The notes beneath the pieces were generated by a model. The model was not told where the DNA came from. It saw only the letters and a program-made list of their open reading frames with translations, and did not search any database. Made by a program: the position numbers and the translations under genes. A DNA stretch of 64,000 nucleotides from JBDTVS01 sp040007095 (GTDB lineage: Bacteria > Acidobacteriota > Vicinamibacteria > Vicinamibacterales > CAVVIG01), in the NCBI GenBank assembly GCA_040007095.1, contig JBDTVS010000190.1, positions 61,327-125,326 of the forward strand, in the 5' to 3' direction. How positions within the stretch are numbered: position 1 is the first letter of the stretch; every line of letters begins with the position of its first letter. Positions 16,057-24,604 of this stretch are shown here, piece after piece.

Positions 16057-16836
16057 ATGTCACAGGCCCCCGTCAGGATCTTGTCTCCTCGGAGTGAAGT
16101 GTCGTTTGTCTCCGGCTGGTATGAGCTCGCCAGCAGTTCGCACTTCTGGATGGAAGGACGTTTGGCCGCGGCGTTGCGGCAGTTCGGAAAGAACGATATT
16201 CCGCTGGATCAGGATTGGAAGGGGTTGGAAATCGGTTGCGGCGAAGGCGTGTTACGCGCCCAGCTCGAACAGCATTCCCGGTGGACGATCGACGGCTGCG
16301 ACCTGGATCTCGCATCGTTGAAGAACAATCCGCCCTCAACGAGGGGGCAGGTATTTCTGTACGACATTTTCGAGCGTCTCGATTCGCTGCACGGTGGCTA
16401 TGACTTTCTCGTGCTCTTTGACGTGATCGAGCACATCGAGAATGTCAAGGCGTTCATGGACGCAAGCTTGTTCCACCTCAAGGCCGGTGGTCTCGTGTTC
16501 ATCAATGTGCCCGCGCTCGACTCACTATTCAGCAGGTACGACAAGGTGGTCGGTCACCAGCGACGATATGACAAGAGGATGATGAACCAGGAACTGATCA
16601 ACTGCGGTCTTGAGATGGTTCACCAGAATTATTGGGGCCTGTCATTCCTGCCCATTCTGCGGCTGCGTAAACGCTTGCTGCGGAACGCGACTGAACAGAC
16701 GGTGGTGCGAAGAGGATTTCGTCCGCCTGGAGCGTTCATGAACGCGATCTTGAAGCAGATGATTCGTGCCGAAGTCACTCTGATGCCGAATCCCTGGTCG
16801 GGGACGTCCCTGATGGCGATTGCCAGGAAGCGGTAG
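16057..16836 (+). CDS. Class I SAM-dependent methyltransferase
   Basis: The 259-residue protein has motif I GLEIGCGEGVLRAQLE, acidic DGCDLDLASL, FLVLFDVIEHIENVKAFM with the DVIEHI motif typical of Methyltransf_23 glycan and quinone methyltransferases, and AGGLVFINVPALDSLFSRYD followed by GHQRRYDK. The same VPAL/SxxD/GHxRRY segment occurs in the protein at 21658, so they belong to one subfamily. Its stop overlaps the next gene's GTG by one base. It probably methylates a lipid-linked or polymer sugar. Confidence 0.85.
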   Translation: MSQAPVRILSPRSEVSFVSGWYELASSSHFWMEGRLAAALRQFGKNDIPLDQDWKGLEIGCGEGVLRAQLEQHSRWTIDGCDLDLASLKNNPPSTRGQVFLYDIFERLDSLHGGYDFLVLFDVIEHIENVKAFMDASLFHLKAGGLVFINVPALDSLFSRYDKVVGHQRRYDKRMMNQELINCGLEMVHQNYWGLSFLPILRLRKRLLRNATEQTVVRRGFRPPGAFMNAILKQMIRAEVTLMPNPWSGTSLMAIARKR

Positions 16837-17471
16837 TGGTCGAACCGATGCCGGCGGAGATCCCCATGCCGAAGCGGTTGCTGCATGCAATCTTGTCCGT
16901 GCCGGTGATGTATGACTGCATGCAGTGGTGCTTCGGACTGAACCGGAAGAAAGCGAAGTTGCGCGAACTGCTCAGGTTCGATGGCCGCGTCGAGATTGTG
17001 GTGGATGTCGGAGGCGGCACGGGACTCTACAAGGACCTGTGGCCGGCACATTTTCAGTATGTGTGTCTCGATACCGATATGGAGAAGCTGCGTGGGTTCA
17101 CCGACAAGTATCCACGAGGGCAGAAGGTCCAATCCGATGCCGGAGCGCTGGGTCTGCGGTCGAATTCAGTCGACAACGCCTTTTGCAGTTCCATGTCGCA
17201 CCACGTCCCGGAGGGGCCGGCACTCGAGCGAATGATCGCGGAGATGGCGAGGGTCATAAAACCGGGTGGTCTCCTGATCTTCATCGACGCGGTGTCGATT
17301 CCCGAAAGCCGATTGAATCGGTTTCTGTGGCGTCTGGACCGCGGCGAGCATCCTCATACGGCCCGTGTGTTGGAGACATTGATCGGTAAGTACTCCACAA
17401 TCGAGACGTGTGAAAGGTTTTCGATCTATTACGACTATGTGCTGTTTGTCGCCAGAAAGACCTCGGCGTAG
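16836..17471 (+). CDS. Class I SAM-dependent methyltransferase
   Basis: The 211-residue protein has motif I VVDVGGGTGLYKDL, FQYVCLDTDMEKL, the UbiE-like SVDNAFCSSMSHHVPEGPAL and VIKPGGLLIFIDAVSIPES. The GTG at 16836 shares a base with the preceding stop. An in-frame ATG at 16866, with GGAG 8 bases upstream, is an alternative that would shorten it by 10 residues without touching the fold. It forms a tandem methyltransferase pair with the previous gene; acceptor unknown. Confidence 0.82.
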   Translation: MVEPMPAEIPMPKRLLHAILSVPVMYDCMQWCFGLNRKKAKLRELLRFDGRVEIVVDVGGGTGLYKDLWPAHFQYVCLDTDMEKLRGFTDKYPRGQKVQSDAGALGLRSNSVDNAFCSSMSHHVPEGPALERMIAEMARVIKPGGLLIFIDAVSIPESRLNRFLWRLDRGEHPHTARVLETLIGKYSTIETCERFSIYYDYVLFVARKTSA

Positions 17472-17482
17472 CGGAGCGAAGC

Positions 17483-19657
17483 GTGTCTGAGCCATCTGAT
17501 ATCACCGGGACGGCCGAACCGTATCTGAGCGTCGTGGTCACGACGCGCAACGACGATCATGGCGGCGATCCGCTGAAGCGGCTGCAGGCCTTCGTCAACA
17601 CCTTCGACGAGCAGTGCCGGCGGACCGGACTCGACACTGAAGTAATCGTGGTCGAATGGAATCCGCCGTCTGACAAGCCCCGCGTCTCGGAGCTGTTGCG
17701 CCTGCCGTCGGTGCCTTTCTGCGAGTATCGCTTCATCGACGTGCCCACAGAAATCCATCAGCAGCTGCGCTTCGCCGACGTGTTGCCGCTGTTCCAGATG
17801 ATTGCCAAGAACGTCGGGATTCGACGCGCCCGGGGTCGCTTCGTGCTCGCGACCAATATCGACATCATCTTCTCCAACCATCTGGTCGAGTACCTGGCTG
17901 ACCGATCGTTGCAGCCGCGTCGCCTGTATCGAGTCGATCGTCACGACATTCAGCCGAACGTCCCCCTCAATGCGCCGCTGGAATCGCAGATGGCCTACTG
18001 CGCGTCGCATCAGCTGCGCGTCCACACGCGATGGGGCAGTGATCCGGTCGATTCCAGGGGCCGTTCCGTGAGCCATTCCGAGGATGTGGTCGACGGCGCT
18101 GGCGTCCGACTGGGCGCAGGATGGCACGTCCGCGAAAGCGCCGGGCCCGAACGGCCCTACCGGTGGGCTCGCGAGGTGGCGACGCTGGTGGTGGATCCAT
18201 TGGCGGCGGGTCTCAGTGGCGAAGTGGTCCTCGATGTGGATATCGAGTCCAATCCGTACGACGCCGCGTCCTGGGTCGACGTGGCCGTACGCGACGGTGA
18301 CGACACCCTGACGACCAAGCGTGTCTCCGGCCGAACGCGCCTTCGCGTCCCGATCGTGTCGGCCGGCTCCGGCCCCCGGGAGATTCACTTGTGCGTGGCT
18401 CAAGCGCACCCGGAACATCGACGGCAGCTGCCGGTGTTCGAACGGCGCGACGAAATGTTCTACCGCGTCTACTCGATGACTGTGGCACAGGTGCGTGCTG
18501 ACCCAGCGGCGTTCGAGTATCCGCTCCAGCGCTGGGCAAACGCGAACCCGCGGTCGGGGCTGACCACGGTCTTCACGCCTGACGGGCTGCTCGTGGCCAG
18601 TGACCGCAAGCGATGGTCATATTGTGTCCGCTACGGGCCTCTCCGGATGCCGCGGCGAGTGACGCCGCAATTTGAGCTCACCTGCACGATTCTCGAAGGA
18701 CGGATTGCCGTCGGTCTGTTGACCCGAGGCGACAGCTTCTGGATTCCGTGCGTGGTCACGCCGTCCGATGATCCGCCTTACCGGCGTTTTGCTTTCTCGG
18801 TCGATCTGCCGGCCGACGAGGAATGCTTCATCGTCGTCTCGAATGATTATCCCGACGGCGACGGTGTCACGCGATTTGTCGTTCACCAACTCACGGGGAC
18901 GTGCGATCCAGGGCAAGCCATTGTCGAGGCTCCAAGAACGTGGCGTCGGTTCCCGCTCGCCGAGCGTAAAGCCGTGGTGTTCGCGAAGTACGCGCCTCGC
19001 GTGCGCGCGATCCGAAGCGGTTGGTCGGCCGGTTCCTGGAAGACGGGTTCCTGGAAATCGAGGTTCGCCGACTGGCTGGCCGTGTGGATTGGGCGCGTCG
19101 CCGGCAAGGGGTTGCGGTATCGCATCGCGAGATTGTCGCCAGAATTTCAGAACCTCGAGCAGTCGCTCCGCGCCGCCGATGAGCAGGTGCGCAAGCTGTC
19201 GTCGCTGCAGGATCTGGCCGACGTGCACCGGTTTCTTGGCGATCGCCGTCCGGACAACCTGCACGTGAATGGGTGCGGCGACTTCCAGTTGATGGCCCGG
19301 GAGGACTGGCTTGAACTGCGCGGGTATCCTGAGTTCGAGACGTTCTCGATGAATATCGACGGACTGTTTTCCTATATTGCCGACGCCGCCGGCATCGGCG
19401 AGGAGCTATTGCCGATGCCGATTTATCATCTCGAGCACGAAGTCGGGTCGGGATGGTCGCCTGAAGGCGAGGCGGTGCTGCGCCGCCGAATCGCGGAGCG
19501 CGGCATCACCTGGGTCGATGCATCGACCGTGTACATCTGGGCCGCCTACATGCGGTGGCTCGGCCGGCCGATGATTTTCAACGGCTCGGATTGGGGCATG
19601 GCAACTGCTCAACTACCCGAACGCCGTTCAATTCCCTCCGCCGGCAGCCCCTCCTGA
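17483..19657 (+). CDS. Glycosyltransferase whose GT-A fold is split by two beta-domains
   Basis: This is a 724-residue protein. Residues 12-195 look like the first half of a GT-A domain (YLSVVVTTRNDDHGGDPL, IVVEWNPP, KNVGIRRARGRFVLATNIDI with the DxD-like NID). The second half returns only at about 590-724 (LHVNGCGDFQLMAREDWLEL, FSMNIDGLFSYIADAAG, YHLEHEVGSGW). Between them are two beta-rich inserts. Insert A (about 205-335) has GWHVRESAGPERPYRW; insert B (about 345-470) has KRWSYCVRYG and GRIAVGLLTRGDSF. A basic helical linker follows. Insert B recurs at 6692 and 7871; insert A resembles the tail of the ligase-like protein at 58999. GTG 17483 has GGAG 6 bases upstream. Confidence 0.75.
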   Translation: MSEPSDITGTAEPYLSVVVTTRNDDHGGDPLKRLQAFVNTFDEQCRRTGLDTEVIVVEWNPPSDKPRVSELLRLPSVPFCEYRFIDVPTEIHQQLRFADVLPLFQMIAKNVGIRRARGRFVLATNIDIIFSNHLVEYLADRSLQPRRLYRVDRHDIQPNVPLNAPLESQMAYCASHQLRVHTRWGSDPVDSRGRSVSHSEDVVDGAGVRLGAGWHVRESAGPERPYRWAREVATLVVDPLAAGLSGEVVLDVDIESNPYDAASWVDVAVRDGDDTLTTKRVSGRTRLRVPIVSAGSGPREIHLCVAQAHPEHRRQLPVFERRDEMFYRVYSMTVAQVRADPAAFEYPLQRWANANPRSGLTTVFTPDGLLVASDRKRWSYCVRYGPLRMPRRVTPQFELTCTILEGRIAVGLLTRGDSFWIPCVVTPSDDPPYRRFAFSVDLPADEECFIVVSNDYPDGDGVTRFVVHQLTGTCDPGQAIVEAPRTWRRFPLAERKAVVFAKYAPRVRAIRSGWSAGSWKTGSWKSRFADWLAVWIGRVAGKGLRYRIARLSPEFQNLEQSLRAADEQVRKLSSLQDLADVHRFLGDRRPDNLHVNGCGDFQLMAREDWLELRGYPEFETFSMNIDGLFSYIADAAGIGEELLPMPIYHLEHEVGSGWSPEGEAVLRRRIAERGITWVDASTVYIWAAYMRWLGRPMIFNGSDWGMATAQLPERRSIPSAGSPS

Positions 19658-19660
19658 ATC

Positions 19661-21661
19661 ATGTGTGGCATCGTCGGTAGCTTTCATCCCACCGCGCACG
19701 GCGCCGATGCCGCCGTCATCGAGCGCATGCGCGACCGCATGCCGCACCGGGGCCCGGACGGCGCCGGCCTCTGGACCTCGCGCGACCGCCGCTGCATTCT
19801 CGGACACCGCCGGCTGTCGATCATCGACTTGTCGGACGTCGCCGCGCAGCCGATGTCGAACTGCGCCGGCACGGTGACGCTGACCTTCAACGGCGAAATC
19901 TACAATCACGCCGATCTTCGCACTGAGCTGCAGGCGCTTGGGAAGTACGAGTGGAAGACCGACCACTCCGACACCGAGGTGCTGCTGCACGCCTACGAGG
20001 AGTGGGGCGTGGATTGCGTGAAGCGGTTCTACGGCATGTTCGCCGTCGGCATCTTCGACGCCCGCGATCCCGAGCGGCCGGTCCTTCATCTCATTCGCGA
20101 CCGCGTCGGGATCAAGCCGGTGTACTTCACCAGGACCCACCACGGCGAATGGCTGTTCGCGTCCGAGATCCGGGCCCTGGTCGCCCATCCGGACGTGCCC
20201 AAGGAGATGGACCGTACGGCGTTCTGGCACTACCTCACGTTCATCGTGGCGCCCGCGCCGCTGACGATGTTCCGCGGCATCTTCAAGCTGCCGGCCGGTC
20301 ACGTGCTCACGATCGACCACCGCGGCGATGCCCGGGCCACCCAGTACTGGGACTGCGCGCCGGACCGAACCACGACGCTGAGCGAGCGCGACATCAGCGA
20401 GCCGCAGGCCGTCACCGAGCTGACGCGACTGCTCAAGCAGTCGATCGCCCGGCGGATGGTGTCGGACGTGCCGTTCGGTGTCCTGCTTTCGGGCGGGGTC
20501 GATTCATCGATGAACGTCGCACTGATGAGCGAATTGATGGGGCGGCCGGTCACCACGTTCACGATTGGTTACGAAGGGAAAGAGGACTACAACGAGTTTC
20601 AGTTCGCCCGTCGAATCGCCGCCCGCTACAAGACCGACCACCACGAAACGCTGATCAACCGCGAAGAGATGCAGAAGTTCCTGCCGTTGCTGGTGCGATT
20701 GCAGGACGAACCGATCGCCGACAACGTCTGCATCCCGCTGTACTTTCTCGCGAAGCTGGTCAAAGACAGCGGCACGACCGTGGTGCAGGTCGGTGAAGGG
20801 GCGGACGAGAACTTCCTCGGATATTGGTGGTGCGAGCACTACCGGCGGATGGACGAAGCGGTGTATCAACCGGCACGGCGGCATCTCCCCTGGTGGCGCC
20901 GTGTGCAGGCAGCGATTGCCCAGCCAAGGGCCGCGCTGTCGGGTGAAGCGCTCGAGGTGCAACAGCGGGCGCGGCGGGGTGAGGAACTGTTCTGGGGCGG
21001 CGCCACCTGCTGGTGGGGCGACCGCAGGCAGAAGCTGACGCCGAATCTGTCGCCGTTTCAACAGGCGATTGAATGTCCCGTCCCGGGCCTGGTTCCAGAC
21101 GGCCACCGCACGCTGGACAGTCACGCGGTCGTGCGCGAGTACCTGGGGCGACTCGACGGACACCTCGACGAGCCCTCGTTGCTGCAGAAGATTCCGTACA
21201 TCGAGATGAAGCTGCGTCTTGCCGAGCACCTGCTGATGCGCGTCGACAAGCTGACGATGGCCCATTCGATCGAAGCGCGCGTCCCGTTTCTCGATCACGA
21301 CGTGGTCGACTTCGCCAAACGGCTGCCTGCCTCGTACAAGCTGTCGGACGCGATCGGCAAGAAGGTGCTCAAGAAGGCGGCCGAGCCGTATCTCGACCAC
21401 GACATGATTTACCGTCAGAAACAGGGCTTTGGCGCGCCGATGGACGAATGGTTCCGCGAGGGCGACTTCGGGGCCCGCTGCCTTGCCGCGTTCGAACGGT
21501 CCGCGCTCCGGAAGGAGGGCTTCATCGACGACCGCTACTTCACCGGCCTGCTCAAGGATCAGATCGCCGGCCGCGCCAGCGCGAGCTTCCACGTGTGGAC
21601 GGTCATGAATGCGGTCCTGTGGCACGCGTCCTGGATTGAGGGACGGGAAGACTGCTTTTGA
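19661..21661 (+). CDS. asnB: Asparagine synthase-type glutamine amidotransferase (AsnB-like), first copy
   Basis: The 666-residue enzyme has an N-terminal class II glutaminase with catalytic Cys2 (MCGIVGSFHP), MPHRGPDG and FNGEIYNH, and a synthetase domain with the PPi loop LLSGGVDSS (residues 277-283). Free asparagine synthesis is possible, but in surface-polysaccharide loci such enzymes commonly amidate a uronic acid or another sugar carboxyl. Its place 4 bases after a glycosyltransferase and overlapping a methyltransferase (TTGA) favours that role. A second copy lies at 51071 with different flanks, so they may act on different sugars. Confidence 0.9.
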   Translation: MCGIVGSFHPTAHGADAAVIERMRDRMPHRGPDGAGLWTSRDRRCILGHRRLSIIDLSDVAAQPMSNCAGTVTLTFNGEIYNHADLRTELQALGKYEWKTDHSDTEVLLHAYEEWGVDCVKRFYGMFAVGIFDARDPERPVLHLIRDRVGIKPVYFTRTHHGEWLFASEIRALVAHPDVPKEMDRTAFWHYLTFIVAPAPLTMFRGIFKLPAGHVLTIDHRGDARATQYWDCAPDRTTTLSERDISEPQAVTELTRLLKQSIARRMVSDVPFGVLLSGGVDSSMNVALMSELMGRPVTTFTIGYEGKEDYNEFQFARRIAARYKTDHHETLINREEMQKFLPLLVRLQDEPIADNVCIPLYFLAKLVKDSGTTVVQVGEGADENFLGYWWCEHYRRMDEAVYQPARRHLPWWRRVQAAIAQPRAALSGEALEVQQRARRGEELFWGGATCWWGDRRQKLTPNLSPFQQAIECPVPGLVPDGHRTLDSHAVVREYLGRLDGHLDEPSLLQKIPYIEMKLRLAEHLLMRVDKLTMAHSIEARVPFLDHDVVDFAKRLPASYKLSDAIGKKVLKKAAEPYLDHDMIYRQKQGFGAPMDEWFREGDFGARCLAAFERSALRKEGFIDDRYFTGLLKDQIAGRASASFHVWTVMNAVLWHASWIEGREDCF

Positions 21662-22518
21662 AGAAGTGTCTCGGCTGCTCCGCGGCGTTCGCGGGGGTCG
21701 ATTGGCGCTGCCCCGCGTGTGGCCATGAGCCCGGCGCCGACGACGGCATCGCCATCTGCGCGCCCGAGCTCGTCTCGGGCGACGGCACCGACGCGGATTA
21801 CCCGTTCGACGTGCTGGTCGCCGCCGAGGCCCGGCACTTCTGGTTTCGCAGTCGTGCGGCGCTGATTGCCGGCATGATCGCCAGGCATTTCCCGGCCGCG
21901 AGATCGTTCATGGAGGTCGGCACGGGCGCCGGCGGCGTGCTGCTCGAGGTCCATCGACGCGACCCACGCATGCGGCTGGTTGGCAGCGAGCTTCTGACCC
22001 GTGGGCTGCACGAAGCCAGGCGCAGGCTGCCCGGCGTAGAGCTGCTCCAGATGGACGCGAGGCGCATCCCGTTCACATCCGAGTTCGATGTGATCGGGGC
22101 GTTTGACGTCATCGAGCACATCGACGACGACGAGAGGGTCCTGGCCCAGATGCAGGCGGCGGTGGTGCCTGGCGGTGGCATCATCATCACCGTCCCTCAG
22201 CATCCGTGGCTGTGGAGCGCGTTCGACGAGTTCAGCGGCCATCGCCGACGATACACGCGGCGCGAGCTGGTCTCGAAGCTGACCGCCGCCGGGTTCAACG
22301 TCGTGCGGGTCACGTCCTTCACTTCGTTTCTGCTGCCGCTGCTCGTCGCCGCGAGGCGGCGCCGGCGCGCGATCGATCTGGCGCGTGAGCTGACGGTTCC
22401 ACTCGGACTGAATCGAGCCCTGCTCGCCATTGGTGCGCTCGAGAGGGCGGTCATCCGCGCAGGTGTATCGTTGCCGCTGGGCGGCTCCCTGCTGGCGGTC
22501 GGAGTGCGGCGCCAGTGA
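21658..22518 (+). CDS. SAM-dependent methyltransferase with N-terminal zinc ribbon
   Basis: The 286-residue protein opens with a CxxC...CxxC zinc ribbon (KCLGCSAAFAGVDWRCPACG), then a Methyltransf_23-type domain: FMEVGTGAGGVLLEV, FDVIGAFDVIEHIDDDERVL and GGIIITVPQHPWLWSAFDE followed by GHRRRY. The C-terminal segment FTSFLLPLLVAARRRRRAI is hydrophobic then basic, suggesting membrane association near a lipid-linked substrate. TTG 21658 overlaps the asnB stop. The VPQ/GHRRRY pattern links it to the protein at 16057. Confidence 0.85.
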   Translation: MKKCLGCSAAFAGVDWRCPACGHEPGADDGIAICAPELVSGDGTDADYPFDVLVAAEARHFWFRSRAALIAGMIARHFPAARSFMEVGTGAGGVLLEVHRRDPRMRLVGSELLTRGLHEARRRLPGVELLQMDARRIPFTSEFDVIGAFDVIEHIDDDERVLAQMQAAVVPGGGIIITVPQHPWLWSAFDEFSGHRRRYTRRELVSKLTAAGFNVVRVTSFTSFLLPLLVAARRRRRAIDLARELTVPLGLNRALLAIGALERAVIRAGVSLPLGGSLLAVGVRRQ

Positions 22519-23657
22519 TTCCGTTCAACCGACCGTGCCTGGTGGGTAAAGAATTCGAGTACATGCGCGCAGCCCTGGAGCAGGGGCACCTGTCCGGGAA
22601 CGGGCCGTTCACGAAACGCTGCAGCCGGTGGCTGGAGTCGAATACCGGCTGCGTCAAGGCGCTGATGACGCACTCCTGCACCGCGGCGCTGGAGATGGCG
22701 GCGCTGCTGCTCGACTGCGGGCCCGGCGACGAAGTGATCATGCCGTCCTTTGCGTTCGTCTCGACGGCCAATGCGTTCGTGCTGCGCGGCGCGACGCCCG
22801 TCTTCGTCGACGTTCGGCCCGAGACGATGACGATCGATCCGGCGCTGGTCGAGCGAGCGGTCACTCCACGGACCAAGGCGATCGTGGCGTTGCACTACGC
22901 CGGGGTCGCGTGCGATATGGACGCTCTCTCCGACATCGCCGCACGTTACGCCATCGCCATCGTCGAGGATGCCGCGCAGGCGATTTTTGCGTCGTATCGG
23001 GGGAAGCCCCTTGGCAGCATCGGGACGTTTGGCGCCTTGAGCTTTCATGAGACGAAGAATGTGATCTCCGGGGAGGGCGGCGCGTTGTTGATCAACGACC
23101 CCCGCCACGTGGAACGCGCGGAGATCCTCTGGGAAAAGGGGACGAACCGGAATCAGTTCTTCCGGGGCGCCGTCGACAAGTACACCTGGGTGGACCTCGG
23201 TTCGTCGTTCCTGCCGAGCGAGCTCATCTGCGCCTTCCTCCAGGCGCAACTTGAATCAGCGCAGCAGTTGACGTCGATCCGTCTTGGTCTCTGGCGGACC
23301 TATCACCGCGCGTTCGAGGATTTGGAGGCCGCCGGTCGGATCAGGCGGCCGATTGTTCCGGACGCCTGCGGCCACAACGCGCACATGTACTACCTGCTCA
23401 CCGGCGATGGTGTCGTGCGTGCGAATGTGCTGGCGGCGTTGAACGAGGCCGGCATCGGCGCGGTGTTTCACTACGTGCCGCTGCATTCATCGCCAGCGGG
23501 ACGGCGCTACGGGCGCGCCGTTGGACCGTTTGCGGTGACCGACGATGTGGCCGCGCGCTTGATTCGCCTTCCGCTGTGGCCCGACTTGAGCGTTCAACAG
23601 ATGGACACGGTCATCGGCGGAGTTCACAGAGCGTTGGCGCGGGCGAGACACGCGTGA
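22515..23657 (+). CDS. wecE: dTDP-4-amino-4,6-dideoxygalactose transaminase
   Basis: The PLP enzyme (380 residues) converts dTDP-4-keto-6-deoxyglucose plus glutamate to dTDP-Fuc4N. It follows E. coli WecE (RffA) almost throughout: MIPFNRPCLVGKEFEYM, THSCTAALEMAALLLD, GDEVIMPSFAFVSTANAFV, PVFVDVRPETMTID, VEDAAQAIF, Lys181 in SFHETKN for the Schiff base, and KGTNRNQFFRGAVDKYTW. It is coupled to the flanking genes by GTGA overlaps on both sides. With the WecD-like acetyltransferase two genes on, it predicts dTDP-Fuc4NAc. The dTDP-glucose synthesis genes rmlA and rmlB are not in this window. Confidence 0.93.
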   Translation: MIPFNRPCLVGKEFEYMRAALEQGHLSGNGPFTKRCSRWLESNTGCVKALMTHSCTAALEMAALLLDCGPGDEVIMPSFAFVSTANAFVLRGATPVFVDVRPETMTIDPALVERAVTPRTKAIVALHYAGVACDMDALSDIAARYAIAIVEDAAQAIFASYRGKPLGSIGTFGALSFHETKNVISGEGGALLINDPRHVERAEILWEKGTNRNQFFRGAVDKYTWVDLGSSFLPSELICAFLQAQLESAQQLTSIRLGLWRTYHRAFEDLEAAGRIRRPIVPDACGHNAHMYYLLTGDGVVRANVLAALNEAGIGAVFHYVPLHSSPAGRRYGRAVGPFAVTDDVAARLIRLPLWPDLSVQQMDTVIGGVHRALARARHA

Positions 23658-24604
23658 CGCATCCTTCCGTGTCGGTCGTCGTGCCGGTGTACAACAGCGC
23701 CCAGACCTTGAGGCCGCTCGTTGATCGTCTCACGACGGTGCTGGCATCTCGCGGGGCAGCCTACGAGATCATTCTGGTCGATGACGGAAGTCGCGACGAC
23801 AGCGGGGCTGTCGCACGGGCGCTGCGGCGGGAGTCCGAGAGCGTTCAGTCGATACGTCTCCTTCGAAACTACGGTCAGCACAATGCGATCCTGTGCGGGC
23901 TTCGCCGCGCGCAGCACAGCGTGGTCGTCACGCTGGACGACGACTTGCAGCATCCTCCCGAGGAGATCCCTCGACTGCTGGAGACCCTCGGCGACCGCTA
24001 CGACGTGGTCTATGGAACGGCTGAACGGGAGCAGCACGGGCTGTTGCGGGATCTCGCCTCTCGGCTGACGAAAATCGTGATGCAGCAGGTGCTCGGTGTG
24101 GAGTCGGCGAAAAAGGTGAGTGGATTCCGGGCGTTCCGGCGCGAGCTTCGAGTTGCGCTCGACGATTTCAGCGGACCGTACGTGAACATCGACGTCATGC
24201 TGACCTGGGCGACGACCAGAATCGAAGGGGTTCCGGTTCGCCACGAACCCCGTCGCGTCGGCAGCTCGAACTACACGTTTCGCTGGCTCATGAGACATGC
24301 GCTGAACATGCTGACCGGGTTCAGCGTTCTACCGTTGCGCGTCGCGAGCGTCCTCGGCTTCGTGCTCACGCTGTTCGGCGTCGCCGCGCTCGCCCTGGTG
24401 TTGGGTCGTTACCTGTTGTTCGGTGTGGTTGTACCTGGCTTCTCGTTCCTGGCGTCAATCATCATCGTGTTTTCAGGAACCCAGTTGTTCGCGCTCGGCA
24501 TCATCGGCGAGTATCTGGCCCGCATGCACTTCCGTTTGCTCGGTCGGCCGACGTACGCGATTCGGACCGACGAAGAGGAACCCGTCCGCACACAGGTGTC
24601 ATGA
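23654..24604 (+). CDS. GT2 glycosyltransferase (ArnC/DPM-like) with two C-terminal membrane segments
   Basis: The 316-residue protein has SVVVPVYNSAQTL, ILVDDGSRDDSG, LLRNYGQHNAILCGL, metal site TLDDDLQHPPEEI and KVSGFRAFRREL, followed by two membrane helices (about 230-300) ending LGIIGEYLARMH. This is the ArnC/GtrB architecture that attaches a sugar to undecaprenyl phosphate. It is sandwiched between wecE and the wecD-like gene with GTGA and ATGA overlaps, so the donor is most simply dTDP-Fuc4NAc. The GTG at 23654 is preferred because the overlap matches its neighbours. Confidence 0.88.
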   Translation: MTHPSVSVVVPVYNSAQTLRPLVDRLTTVLASRGAAYEIILVDDGSRDDSGAVARALRRESESVQSIRLLRNYGQHNAILCGLRRAQHSVVVTLDDDLQHPPEEIPRLLETLGDRYDVVYGTAEREQHGLLRDLASRLTKIVMQQVLGVESAKKVSGFRAFRRELRVALDDFSGPYVNIDVMLTWATTRIEGVPVRHEPRRVGSSNYTFRWLMRHALNMLTGFSVLPLRVASVLGFVLTLFGVAALALVLGRYLLFGVVVPGFSFLASIIIVFSGTQLFALGIIGEYLARMHFRLLGRPTYAIRTDEEEPVRTQVS

